From: Gluconacetobacter tumulisoli
Lineage (GTDB): Bacteria > Pseudomonadota > Alphaproteobacteria > Acetobacterales > Acetobacteraceae
Assembly: GCF_014174155.1 (NCBI RefSeq)
Contig: NZ_JABEQM010000006.1
Coordinates: 176,397 to 240,396, forward strand
Direction of reading: 5' to 3'
Length of the DNA: 64,000 nt
Made by a program: the position numbers and the translations under genes. Positions 57,462-64,000 of this stretch are shown in pieces. A model generated the notes under the pieces. The model had not been told where the DNA came from. It worked only from the letters and a program-made list of their open reading frames with translations, and made no database searches. Numbering within the stretch: the first letter of the stretch is position 1; the number at the start of each line of letters is the position of its first letter.

Positions 57462-59216
57462 CTAACCGGGACCGCCCGAAAGGGGCGGTCTGGGCAGGCC
57501 GGCAGGCAGGTATCCGGCTGGATCGGTCGTGTTCACGAAAGAGGTGGTATGGCCCGACGCACCCGCCAGCGCCGTGCAGGCCGCCTGGGTGGCGGCGCCG
57601 AACGCACGCTTTGCATCCTGCACGTGGCGCAGATCCATCCACGCACAGCCCGTCTGCAGATCGATGGCCAGAAGGCGCATCGTGTCGTCGACCACGTCAT
57701 GCAACCGGATGGTCTTCAGGTTGGTCTGGGCCTGAAGATCCTCGACCGTCGCGACGATGGCGTTGCCCTCGGGCGGGACGGGATTCAGGTTTCCCTGCAC
57801 ATGCTGGTAGATATCGGCTGCGGCATAGCTGCCGCGAAAGCCGTGATGCTGGCGCACCTGGTCCTCGGTCAGGACGTCGCGCGGCTTCACGACCGTGAAG
57901 AACGGATTTTCGAACCGGTACAGGCGCTGGGTGACGGCCACGTCCATATTGCCCAGCGCGATCGTGAACGCCTCGACCTCGTTGGCCAGGGGATAAGGGT
58001 CCCAGTTGGCGTTCGACAGAACATATCCATGCAGGTGATGGTCGGCGTCGCTGCCCCGGACGTAATAGCGCATCATCTGCGGGGTCGAGAGTTCCCAGGA
58101 ATCGCCAGGGGAGACGCCGATACGGGTTGCGGGATTATGGTCGGAACTGTTGATCGCCAGCAGCACGGACTGCCGTAGCGCCGCCCAGGCCTGCCAGGCC
58201 GATCCCTGGCGGATCGACGACGCCCGCAGGCTTTCGGGATCCTGGATGATCCGGTGCGGATCGTCGTCCAGCAGGTAGCTGCCGCGCACCAGGCCCATGA
58301 TCCGCCCCGCATCCCAGTTCAGCCAGGGGTAGGGACGCGCTGTCTGTACCGGCAACGACAGCGGGGTCACGCTGCTGTTCATGCCTTGCAGGTCGATCGC
58401 CAGCGCCAGGTCCGCCCAGTCCAGCGCGCGACGCGCCTTATCCAGCGCCAGCGCCGCGCGCGCCGCGGCATAGGCGTTGGAACTGATCAGCGCCGCATCG
58501 TCGGCGCCGAAGGGGTGCAACGGGTGCAGCCCGGCCCGCCGCAGCGCCTCGGCGGCGGTCATGCGCTGGCCCTGGTAATAGGCATCCCCGCTGCCGACCA
58601 TCGTCGCGCCGATCGCCGCGAGGACCGCCAGATCGCCCTCGCCCAACGTCCCGCGCAGCGGCAGGACGGGCGTGATGCGGTGATTCAGCAGGTCCTGCAA
58701 CATCTGGGTCAGTGCGGGGCTGGCGGCCTCGTACGTCATTGTGTTGGCGCGGATCGCCATGATGGCGCGGACCAGGGCCTCGTCCTCGATCTCCGGCCCC
58801 GGTTCCCCAAGGGCCGAATGCTGGAAACGCCCCAGCTGGATCTTTTCAAGCAGCGCCTTGTTCGCAGGGGACAAGGGGTCGCCGCTGAAGATCGAAACCT
58901 CGCGCTGGTCGCCCGCACCCCGGTTGAACCAGTAGACGGGAACCCCCTCGCGCGCCGCCTCCAGCAGCAGGTCGTACGTATCCTGTGACCGCTGCCGGGC
59001 GGCTGGCGACAACGACACCGCCACGCCATCCCGCGCGATCTGCCCCAACTGTTCCAGCGTCAAATCATGACCGGTCAGGATGACCGCCGGGCCGGGCTTC
59101 GGGACGATCGGGGTATAGGCCCATGCCGACGGAAGCGGCAGTCCGACCGCCATGATCGCCGGCACGAGCACACGCGCCATCAGCCCGGCGGCCCGCCGAT
59201 TTGCATTCTTCATCAT
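57462..59216 (-). CDS. Exported HAL/PAL-like protein lacking the MIO triad
   Basis: 584 residues with a signal peptide (1-33, cleavage after A-W-A), so periplasmic. It aligns with histidine/phenylalanine ammonia-lyases from L-T-L-E-Q-L through A-A-E-A-L-R-R-A-G-L. The place of the cofactor-forming G-A-S-G-D-L reads G-E-G-D-L (191-195 region, within G-T-L-G-E-G-D-L, 189-196): the Ala-Ser-Gly triad that makes the MIO group is gone and one residue is missing. The active-site Tyr of Q-D-x-Y-S-L-R is Glu (Q-D-P-E-S-L-R, 325-331); Q325 and R331 remain. Normal ammonia-lyase chemistry is unlikely. AGGCGAC precedes the ATG. It is set in an uptake operon. Confidence 0.85.
   Translation of the reverse strand: MMKNANRRAAGLMARVLVPAIMAVGLPLPSAWAYTPIVPKPGPAVILTGHDLTLEQLGQIARDGVAVSLSPAARQRSQDTYDLLLEAAREGVPVYWFNRGAGDQREVSIFSGDPLSPANKALLEKIQLGRFQHSALGEPGPEIEDEALVRAIMAIRANTMTYEAASPALTQMLQDLLNHRITPVLPLRGTLGEGDLAVLAAIGATMVGSGDAYYQGQRMTAAEALRRAGLHPLHPFGADDAALISSNAYAAARAALALDKARRALDWADLALAIDLQGMNSSVTPLSLPVQTARPYPWLNWDAGRIMGLVRGSYLLDDDPHRIIQDPESLRASSIRQGSAWQAWAALRQSVLLAINSSDHNPATRIGVSPGDSWELSTPQMMRYYVRGSDADHHLHGYVLSNANWDPYPLANEVEAFTIALGNMDVAVTQRLYRFENPFFTVVKPRDVLTEDQVRQHHGFRGSYAAADIYQHVQGNLNPVPPEGNAIVATVEDLQAQTNLKTIRLHDVVDDTMRLLAIDLQTGCAWMDLRHVQDAKRAFGAATQAACTALAGASGHTTSFVNTTDPAGYLPAGLPRPPLSGGPG
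57470..57490 (-). other. Stem-loop at the end of the HAL-like gene
   Basis: GACCGCCC (57470-57477) pairs with GGGCGGTC (57483-57490) over a 5-base loop. It lies in the last codons of the HAL-like gene, just before the DppB-like gene, with no T-tract. It may protect or tune the message. Confidence 0.35.
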
Positions 59217-59252
59217 GTCGCCTGTCGTATCCGATATCGCAGCCGGTTGCGG

Positions 59253-59273
59253 CGCGGGGGGTACACCCCCGCG
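59253..59273 (-). other. Stem-loop between the TonB receptor and HAL-like genes
   Basis: CGCGGGGG and CCCCCGCG form an 8-bp stem with a GTACA loop in the 61-base gap. It lacks a T-tract. It could lower expression of the downstream genes relative to the receptor or block decay of the receptor message. Confidence 0.45.
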
Positions 59274-59277
59274 TCGA

Positions 59278-61635
59278 TCAGAAATTGGCCGATACAGTCC
59301 CGAAGAACTGGCGCGGCGCGCCAGGCATGAAGGACTGGTAATCGCCCTGCACCGGGTTGCCTTCCTCACCTACCACCGCAATCCATTTCTGGTTCAGCAG
59401 GTTGTAGACATTGAATTGCAGCGCCAGGTTCTGGACGAACCCGAACTTCCCGAAATCGTAGCGCGCGCCCAGATTGGTAATGAAATAATGCGGGGCGGCG
59501 ACCGTATTCATGTAATCGACATACCGATGGCCTTCGTAATTTTCATCGATATCGGCCGAAAATCCTTTGTAATTATAGGTAATCTGGCTCTTCCACATCA
59601 GGATCGGCACGTTCGGCTCCTGCTTGCCGCGCACATTAACCAGGCCCGTTGCCGTGCTGTAGTTGTTGTCGTACGTCGCGCGGTTCCAGCTGAAGCTGTT
59701 GTACCAGGAGATATGTTGCGGGAAGTGGATGGTCCCGCTGGCTTCCAGGCCATTCATCGTGACACCGCCCACGTTCTGGACCGTCGCGTAGGAATTGATG
59801 ATCGACCCCTGCGCGATGGTCAGCAAACGGTTCGCAAAATTGGCGCGATAGGCGGTCAGCAGCCCGTCAAACCATTTCCGATGCATGCGGTAGCCCGCTT
59901 CGAACACCCAGGCCGTCTGGGGGCGCAGATTTTTCTGCTGCTGACGGAAAGCCGTCGGATCGGTCACGCCGAACGGCGAGCCCTGGTTCCATCCGCTGAA
60001 GGCATATGAACTCATGTTCTTCGACACATCGAAGAACAGTTCGTCATTCCGCGTCACTTTCCAGTTGATGCCGACCTGCGGCAGGAACGCCGCCGACGCC
60101 GTCAGGCCGCCGGACGGCAATGTGTCCTGACCGGTAAAGGCGGGATTGTTGAACAGAATCCCGCTGCGCGTGGTCACCAGCAGCGACTTGAACCCGGCGT
60201 TCAGCTGAAGGTTCGGCAAGATGTGGTACGTATCGTCCAGATGGTACTGGAACGTATTGGTATTGAAGACGTACCCCCATTCATCCAGGAACGCATCCTG
60301 GGTGTTCTGCCAATGGTAGGGGCTGAGCGGCTGTCCCTCGCCCAACAGGGGTTCCTGGTACAGCCGGCGGTTCTGGATATAGTGATTGTTCTCGAACCAC
60401 ACGCCGGTGTGGAAATTGTTGTTCTTGTAGCGCCAGTTGAAATTGCTGACGATGCCGAACCGCTGGCCGCCTTCGTCGCGGCCCTGCATGCTCAGCGGCG
60501 CGCCGTTGGGAGAGGCGTTGTAGGGCGTCACCCACGTGCTGAACCCGTTATCGGCAATGGCATAGGCCGTCGTGCGCCATGTCATGCCCGGACCGACATG
60601 GGTGTCCAGCGTCGTCGATCCGACGAAATCCTGGCGCAGGCCCGATCCGGCGTAATACGCCGCGTCGAGCGCATCGTTGGTCTTGTCCTCGCCATGGGTA
60701 TAGATGCCCTGGGCTGCTCTATAGGCCGCTGCATAATCGGGATAGTAATTGTCCCAGCGCTGTCCCAGCGTGTCGATATAGTTCATCGACAGATCCTGGT
60801 AATCGACCTCCTTACGGTTGCTCCAGTCGAAATAGGTCGACCAGGTCGTATAATCGCCGAAGGGCTGAACCAGTTTTGCGTTGAACTGGTCATAGCGGTT
60901 TTCTCCCGCCCCCTTCCACTTATTCAGCGTGGAATGCGCATAGGCGATGAAGAACTTGGTCCCGGTGCTGTTCAGCTTGCCGCTGTCGGCCCGGGCGTAG
61001 GTCCGGAACGTGCTGTTGCTGCCGAACGTCTGCTGGATGGTGCCGCCCGCCACGTCACGCGGATCGGAGGAATAGAACTGGATGGTGCCGCCCAGATTGG
61101 TCGAGGACGGCATCTCCACCGAACCGGCGCCCTGCGACACCGTGGTGCTGCGGATATTCTCGCTGATGATCGAACGGTTCACGTTCAATCCGCGCTCGCT
61201 GTCGTATTCCATGTTGCCCAGCGGAATATCGTCAAGCGTAAAGCCCAGCTGGTCCTGGCTGAAGCCGCGCACGGTGATACGGGTCGACCATTCATACGCA
61301 CCGAACGGATCGGCCGACATGAAATTGACGCTGGGCAGCCGGGCCAGGATTTTCATCGCGCTGGTGCCCGGTGCCGCGGCCCGCAATTCCCGCGAGGTCA
61401 CGGTCGCCATCTGTCGGGTCGAGCCACCGCCATAGACCTGGATGTCTTCGGCCGCCGCCGCAGGGGGCAACGTCCTGGCGGCCCCCGCCCTGGCGACCGT
61501 TGCCTTGGCATTGGACGTCTTCTTCTGGACCGGGCCGGACACTGCTTCCGCCGCCGCCGCCCAGGGGGATGACGCCATGAGCGGTATCAGGGTCGCGCTG
61601 GCGAGGAGAGCCGCCTTGAAGCCATTAAATTGCAT
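59278..61635 (-). CDS. TonB-dependent outer membrane receptor
   Basis: 785 residues with a signal peptide (1 to about 33), a plug domain (about 65-180, with R-I-T-V-R-G-F and a D-D-I-P-L-G-N loop), a long beta-barrel and the terminal Phe (V-S-A-N-F). It moves a scarce ligand across the outer membrane with TonB energy. The ATG at 61635 has GGGGACG at good spacing; the ATG at 61647 has none. No Fur-like box is evident to me. It heads an operon whose later genes are an ABC importer, so the ligand is probably taken all the way to the cytoplasm. Confidence 0.93.
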   Translation of the reverse strand: MQFNGFKAALLASATLIPLMASSPWAAAAEAVSGPVQKKTSNAKATVARAGAARTLPPAAAAEDIQVYGGGSTRQMATVTSRELRAAAPGTSAMKILARLPSVNFMSADPFGAYEWSTRITVRGFSQDQLGFTLDDIPLGNMEYDSERGLNVNRSIISENIRSTTVSQGAGSVEMPSSTNLGGTIQFYSSDPRDVAGGTIQQTFGSNSTFRTYARADSGKLNSTGTKFFIAYAHSTLNKWKGAGENRYDQFNAKLVQPFGDYTTWSTYFDWSNRKEVDYQDLSMNYIDTLGQRWDNYYPDYAAAYRAAQGIYTHGEDKTNDALDAAYYAGSGLRQDFVGSTTLDTHVGPGMTWRTTAYAIADNGFSTWVTPYNASPNGAPLSMQGRDEGGQRFGIVSNFNWRYKNNNFHTGVWFENNHYIQNRRLYQEPLLGEGQPLSPYHWQNTQDAFLDEWGYVFNTNTFQYHLDDTYHILPNLQLNAGFKSLLVTTRSGILFNNPAFTGQDTLPSGGLTASAAFLPQVGINWKVTRNDELFFDVSKNMSSYAFSGWNQGSPFGVTDPTAFRQQQKNLRPQTAWVFEAGYRMHRKWFDGLLTAYRANFANRLLTIAQGSIINSYATVQNVGGVTMNGLEASGTIHFPQHISWYNSFSWNRATYDNNYSTATGLVNVRGKQEPNVPILMWKSQITYNYKGFSADIDENYEGHRYVDYMNTVAAPHYFITNLGARYDFGKFGFVQNLALQFNVYNLLNQKWIAVVGEEGNPVQGDYQSFMPGAPRQFFGTVSANF

Positions 61636-61837
61636 TTTCGTCCCCATATTCGCGATATTTGTCGATTCCGGGATTCAGTCTGACCCGCGCGTCCTCTGGT
61701 TGGGTCGCCTGGAAACGGGTTCGATATCGGAATTATATTGAAGACGATTTTCGTCTTAATCAAGAAATTTTCGTTACGTTTAAGAAAATAATTCGCCTCG
61801 GCGTCACATTCCTGCCGCCATGGACAGAAAACGCGAG

Positions 61838-61863
61838 CTGGTCGGGACAGAACGCCCGACCAG
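61838..61863 (-). terminator. Possible terminator after the DUF427 gene
   Basis: CTGGTCGGG and CCCGACCAG form a 9-bp stem with an 8-base loop, 15 bases after the DUF427 stop. On the minus strand CTCGCGTTTTC follows, a weak T-run. Confidence 0.45.
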
Positions 61864-61877
61864 CACCGTATCGGACG

Positions 61878-62684
61878 TCAGATTCCGAAGACGGACAGAT
61901 TCACGCCGTTCCGGCGGATGGCATCGACACGGTCGGCGTAAAAGCAGATCATGCCGCCGATGCGCGACATTTCGGGAATCGGCGTCTCGTAGCTCCAGGC
62001 GATATTTTCGATCGTCCCTTTTTCGGTCACGAGATTCCAGTAGGAGGCCTCCCCCTTGTAGGGGCATCGCGTCCGCAGGGCGGATGGCGTCAGATGGTCC
62101 ATCCGCACATCTGCCTTGGGCAGGTAATAGCGCACGGGAAGATGGGTCTCGATCACCAGGCGTGGACGCGCCGACGAGGCCGCCAGGATGCCGCCTGCCT
62201 CCACATCGATCCGTTCGTCGCCGTCCAGGATCTCGATCCGGGCGTAGGGATCGCGCGGATGGACGAAGACCTCCTCGCCTTCCTCCATCCAGCGTGAAAA
62301 CGCGCGGAATTCCAGGCCGATATAGCCCGACAACGCCGCCCATGGCGTGTCAGGCGGAAAATCGCCCGACCACGCGGCGGCCGTGGCCTCCTCGCCGTCC
62401 GAGACGACATCCCAGACGCGATCGATCCTGCCCAGTTCGGGAAGATCGACGATGGCCTCGGACGGCTTCAGAAGAGAAGGATCGACATCGCCGGCCGGAA
62501 AGAAATAGATCGGCAGGAAGTGATTCGACCGCAGGGTCAGGACCGCCCGGCTGTCGGCGACCAGACGCGCGCCCAGGTAGGCGCGCACCCGCTTGGGTGT
62601 CGCAAGGACGTTCACCAGGCGCGGAGCATCCGCCATCCTGGGCTGCAATGTAACCTTGGGTGCGACAACCCGCATGTCCTTCAT
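61878..62684 (-). CDS. DUF427 family protein, two-domain
   Basis: 268 residues with two tandem DUF427 domains. The second holds the usual C-P-Y-K-G-E-A-S-Y-W pattern and the last part P-I-P-E-M-S-R-I-G-G-M-I-C-F-Y is also typical. The first copy is more diverged. The family has no proven reaction. It lies 41 bases after the 2-oxoglutarate oxygenase-like gene and is probably in one transcript with it. Confidence 0.88.
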   Translation of the reverse strand: MKDMRVVAPKVTLQPRMADAPRLVNVLATPKRVRAYLGARLVADSRAVLTLRSNHFLPIYFFPAGDVDPSLLKPSEAIVDLPELGRIDRVWDVVSDGEEATAAAWSGDFPPDTPWAALSGYIGLEFRAFSRWMEEGEEVFVHPRDPYARIEILDGDERIDVEAGGILAASSARPRLVIETHLPVRYYLPKADVRMDHLTPSALRTRCPYKGEASYWNLVTEKGTIENIAWSYETPIPEMSRIGGMICFYADRVDAIRRNGVNLSVFGI

Positions 62685-62725
62685 TTTCCCCTTCTGTTCC
62701 GACCGGCTGTTTTTTCGTTTGCCCG

Positions 62726-63796
62726 TCAGGAAAGTTGCGCCTGGTCCAGGGCATCGCGCAGGCGATAGGCTTCCTTCAACGGCACGGCGCCGCGATGCAG
62801 GATGCGGATCAGGTCATTGACGTCGTCGATCGCCCCTTCCAGCGCCGCCGCCGCCTCGGCCGGCGTCGCGCCGATCTGCAGATCCTTGCACAGGTTCGCC
62901 AGCCGCTTCTGCGCGACCCACGCGCGGTGGCGGGCCCACTCGGCCGGATTGCAGCGATATTCCAGCATGTAGTTCGGATCTTCGAGATGATGATCCTGCA
63001 GTTCGATCCATTCCAGGCGGTTGGGATCGGGCACGCTCACATTGCGCGAGACGTAGCTCTGTACCAGGCTGGCGCGGAACCCCAGTTCCTCGAGCCGCGA
63101 TGCCCGGTGGAAGACGGCGCATCCCTGCATGAAGCAGGCGTAGCCGGCCCCCGGAAAGTGCGGGGTGATGATCCGGTCTTCCGGGATGGCCTGGCCGGAG
63201 CGGACCATGTCCCATCCTTCCTGGCGGGTGCCGTCGAAGATCTGGAACCGTCCGCCCTTCAGCTTGTTCGGGTCGTGGACCATCAGCACCCAGTCGAACG
63301 CCGTGGCGTCGTGGTGCCATGAATCGACTTCCCGCCCCAGTTCCTTCGGCTGGAAATTCATGTGCCCCTGCTGATGCGTCAGCGTGTGAGGCATCAGCGA
63401 TGTCTGGAACATCTCCGAAAAGAATTCGGTAATCTCGGGCGACAGGCACAGATCGCGGATAAAGCGCGAGCGATGGGTGGTCCCGCGCAAGGTCGCCGGC
63501 ACCCGCGTGGCCGAGGAATTGTAGCGAATATAGGGCTGAAGCTTCCGGGTCACCTCGGCCAGCGCGGCGATGCCCTCGTCGGACAGCATGCGCGCCGCGC
63601 TGGTCATGGCCACCGGCGACGCAAAGCGCGAAATGAATTTTTCGTCGTACCCCAGGTCAGACAACATCCAGATATTCTCCGGACGCTCCAGCTGCAGATG
63701 GACGGCCGGATTGAACTCGGGCTCGTCCTCGATCACGAACTCGTAACCCGGCGGCAGAGTGGTGGGATAGATATCGTCGTCTGCAAGCCTCATCAC
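62726..63796 (-). CDS. 2-oxoglutarate/Fe(II) oxygenase-like protein
   Basis: 356 residues. A candidate iron triad is H161-H-D163 (in S-W-H-H-D-A-T) and H230 (in V-F-H-R-A-S), with R241 able to hold 2-oxoglutarate. Spacing and hydrophobic context fit the double-stranded beta-helix fold. The overall family is not one I can name. It lies 84 bases after purU on the same strand and before the DUF427 gene. Substrate unknown; an N- or O-demethylation would suit the folate-linked neighbour, but that is inference. Confidence 0.65.
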   Translation of the reverse strand: MMRLADDDIYPTTLPPGYEFVIEDEPEFNPAVHLQLERPENIWMLSDLGYDEKFISRFASPVAMTSAARMLSDEGIAALAEVTRKLQPYIRYNSSATRVPATLRGTTHRSRFIRDLCLSPEITEFFSEMFQTSLMPHTLTHQQGHMNFQPKELGREVDSWHHDATAFDWVLMVHDPNKLKGGRFQIFDGTRQEGWDMVRSGQAIPEDRIITPHFPGAGYACFMQGCAVFHRASRLEELGFRASLVQSYVSRNVSVPDPNRLEWIELQDHHLEDPNYMLEYRCNPAEWARHRAWVAQKRLANLCKDLQIGATPAEAAAALEGAIDDVNDLIRILHRGAVPLKEAYRLRDALDQAQLS

Positions 63797-63880
63797 ACAT
63801 CCCCTGATTTCTGACGCCCCGTCCTGGGGCCGCCATGTTTCGTTGGAACCGGTAGCGGTCGCAAAGCGCCGCGCAATTGC

Positions 63881-64000
63881 CTACGGCGCGAACACGATGG
63901 TCTTGTGTCCGTTCATGATGGCGCGCTGTTCGACATGGTATCGGACGGCGCGGGCCAGGACGCGGCGTTCGATGTCGCGTCCCTTGCGGATCAGGTCGTC
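63881..64000 (-). CDS. purU: Formyltetrahydrofolate deformylase, C-terminal part
   Basis: The last 39 codons of PurU run off the right edge. The ending [21 protein letters not shown], then N-G-H-K-T-I-V-F, is the conserved PurU C-terminus. The enzyme frees formate from 10-formyl-THF. In users of methylated amines it drains the one-carbon units made by demethylation, which makes its place here of interest. Confidence 0.85.
   Translation of the reverse strand, partial: DDLIRKGRDIERRVLARAVRYHVEQRAIMNGHKTIVFAP

Noticed and set aside
61740..61757. Short dyad AAGACG-N5-CGTCTT upstream of the TonB receptor, considered as a Fur box
   Set aside because: It is only six bases per arm and does not resemble the Fur consensus; a chance repeat is likely.

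Overview
The window looks like chromosomal DNA of an acetic acid bacterium (Acetobacteraceae, most likely the Gluconacetobacter/Komagataeibacter lineage). The evidence is high GC with dense short operons, a PQQ-dependent membrane alcohol dehydrogenase (adhA-adhB), a bo3/ba-type quinol oxidase operon (cyoABCD), class I lysyl-tRNA synthetase, a Usg protein and a CIRCE-controlled groESL. The organism call is inference from gene content.

Layout. 1-5.9 kb: end of a glycosyltransferase-4 gene, a small exported protein, a MarR regulator, an M17 aminopeptidase and a divergent Suv3-like RNA helicase. 5.9-11 kb: S4 RNA-binding protein, FdxA ferredoxin, then cyoABCD on the minus strand. 11.4-17 kb: BI-1 family membrane protein, ThpR, and adhA-adhB for periplasmic ethanol oxidation. 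17-26.2 kb: sirtuin (Tyr/Arg acyl-pocket type), uracil-DNA glycosylase family protein, MarC, an MprF-like protein with a shortened soluble domain, LysK and a DinG-like Fe-S helicase. 26.2-31.3 kb: cold-shock protein, groESL, usg, DUF4169, dienelactone hydrolase and methylthioadenosine phosphorylase. 31.2-35.6 kb: cytochrome b and c1 without a Rieske gene beside them, hemF, and a Tat-exported TctC-like protein.

35.8-49.1 kb is the most striking region. It holds HutD, two MFS transporters around a decayed IS630 copy, and a minus-strand operon that reads as a methylated-amine module. In transcription order this is LysR regulator, mgsA, mgsB, mgsC (N-methylglutamate synthase), gmaS (gamma-glutamylmethylamide synthetase), then dmmD-dmmA-dmmB-dmmC (heme-dependent dimethylamine monooxygenase/oxidative N-demethylase) and an MFS permease. 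Together these would turn dimethylamine into monomethylamine plus a one-carbon unit, and methylamine into N-methylglutamate. The N-methylglutamate dehydrogenase needed to finish the pathway is not in the window.

49.3-64 kb is a second accessory block, also all minus strand. It carries a DHA2 efflux pump, a PhyH-type dioxygenase, and a complete uptake chain: TonB-dependent receptor, exported HAL/PAL-like protein, DppB, DppC, fused DppD-DppF ATPase and Tat-exported binding protein. The HAL/PAL-like protein has lost the Ala-Ser-Gly triad that forms the MIO cofactor. The block ends with a DUF427 protein, a 2-oxoglutarate oxygenase-like protein and the 3' end of purU (10-formyl-THF hydrolase). The substrate of this uptake chain is unknown.
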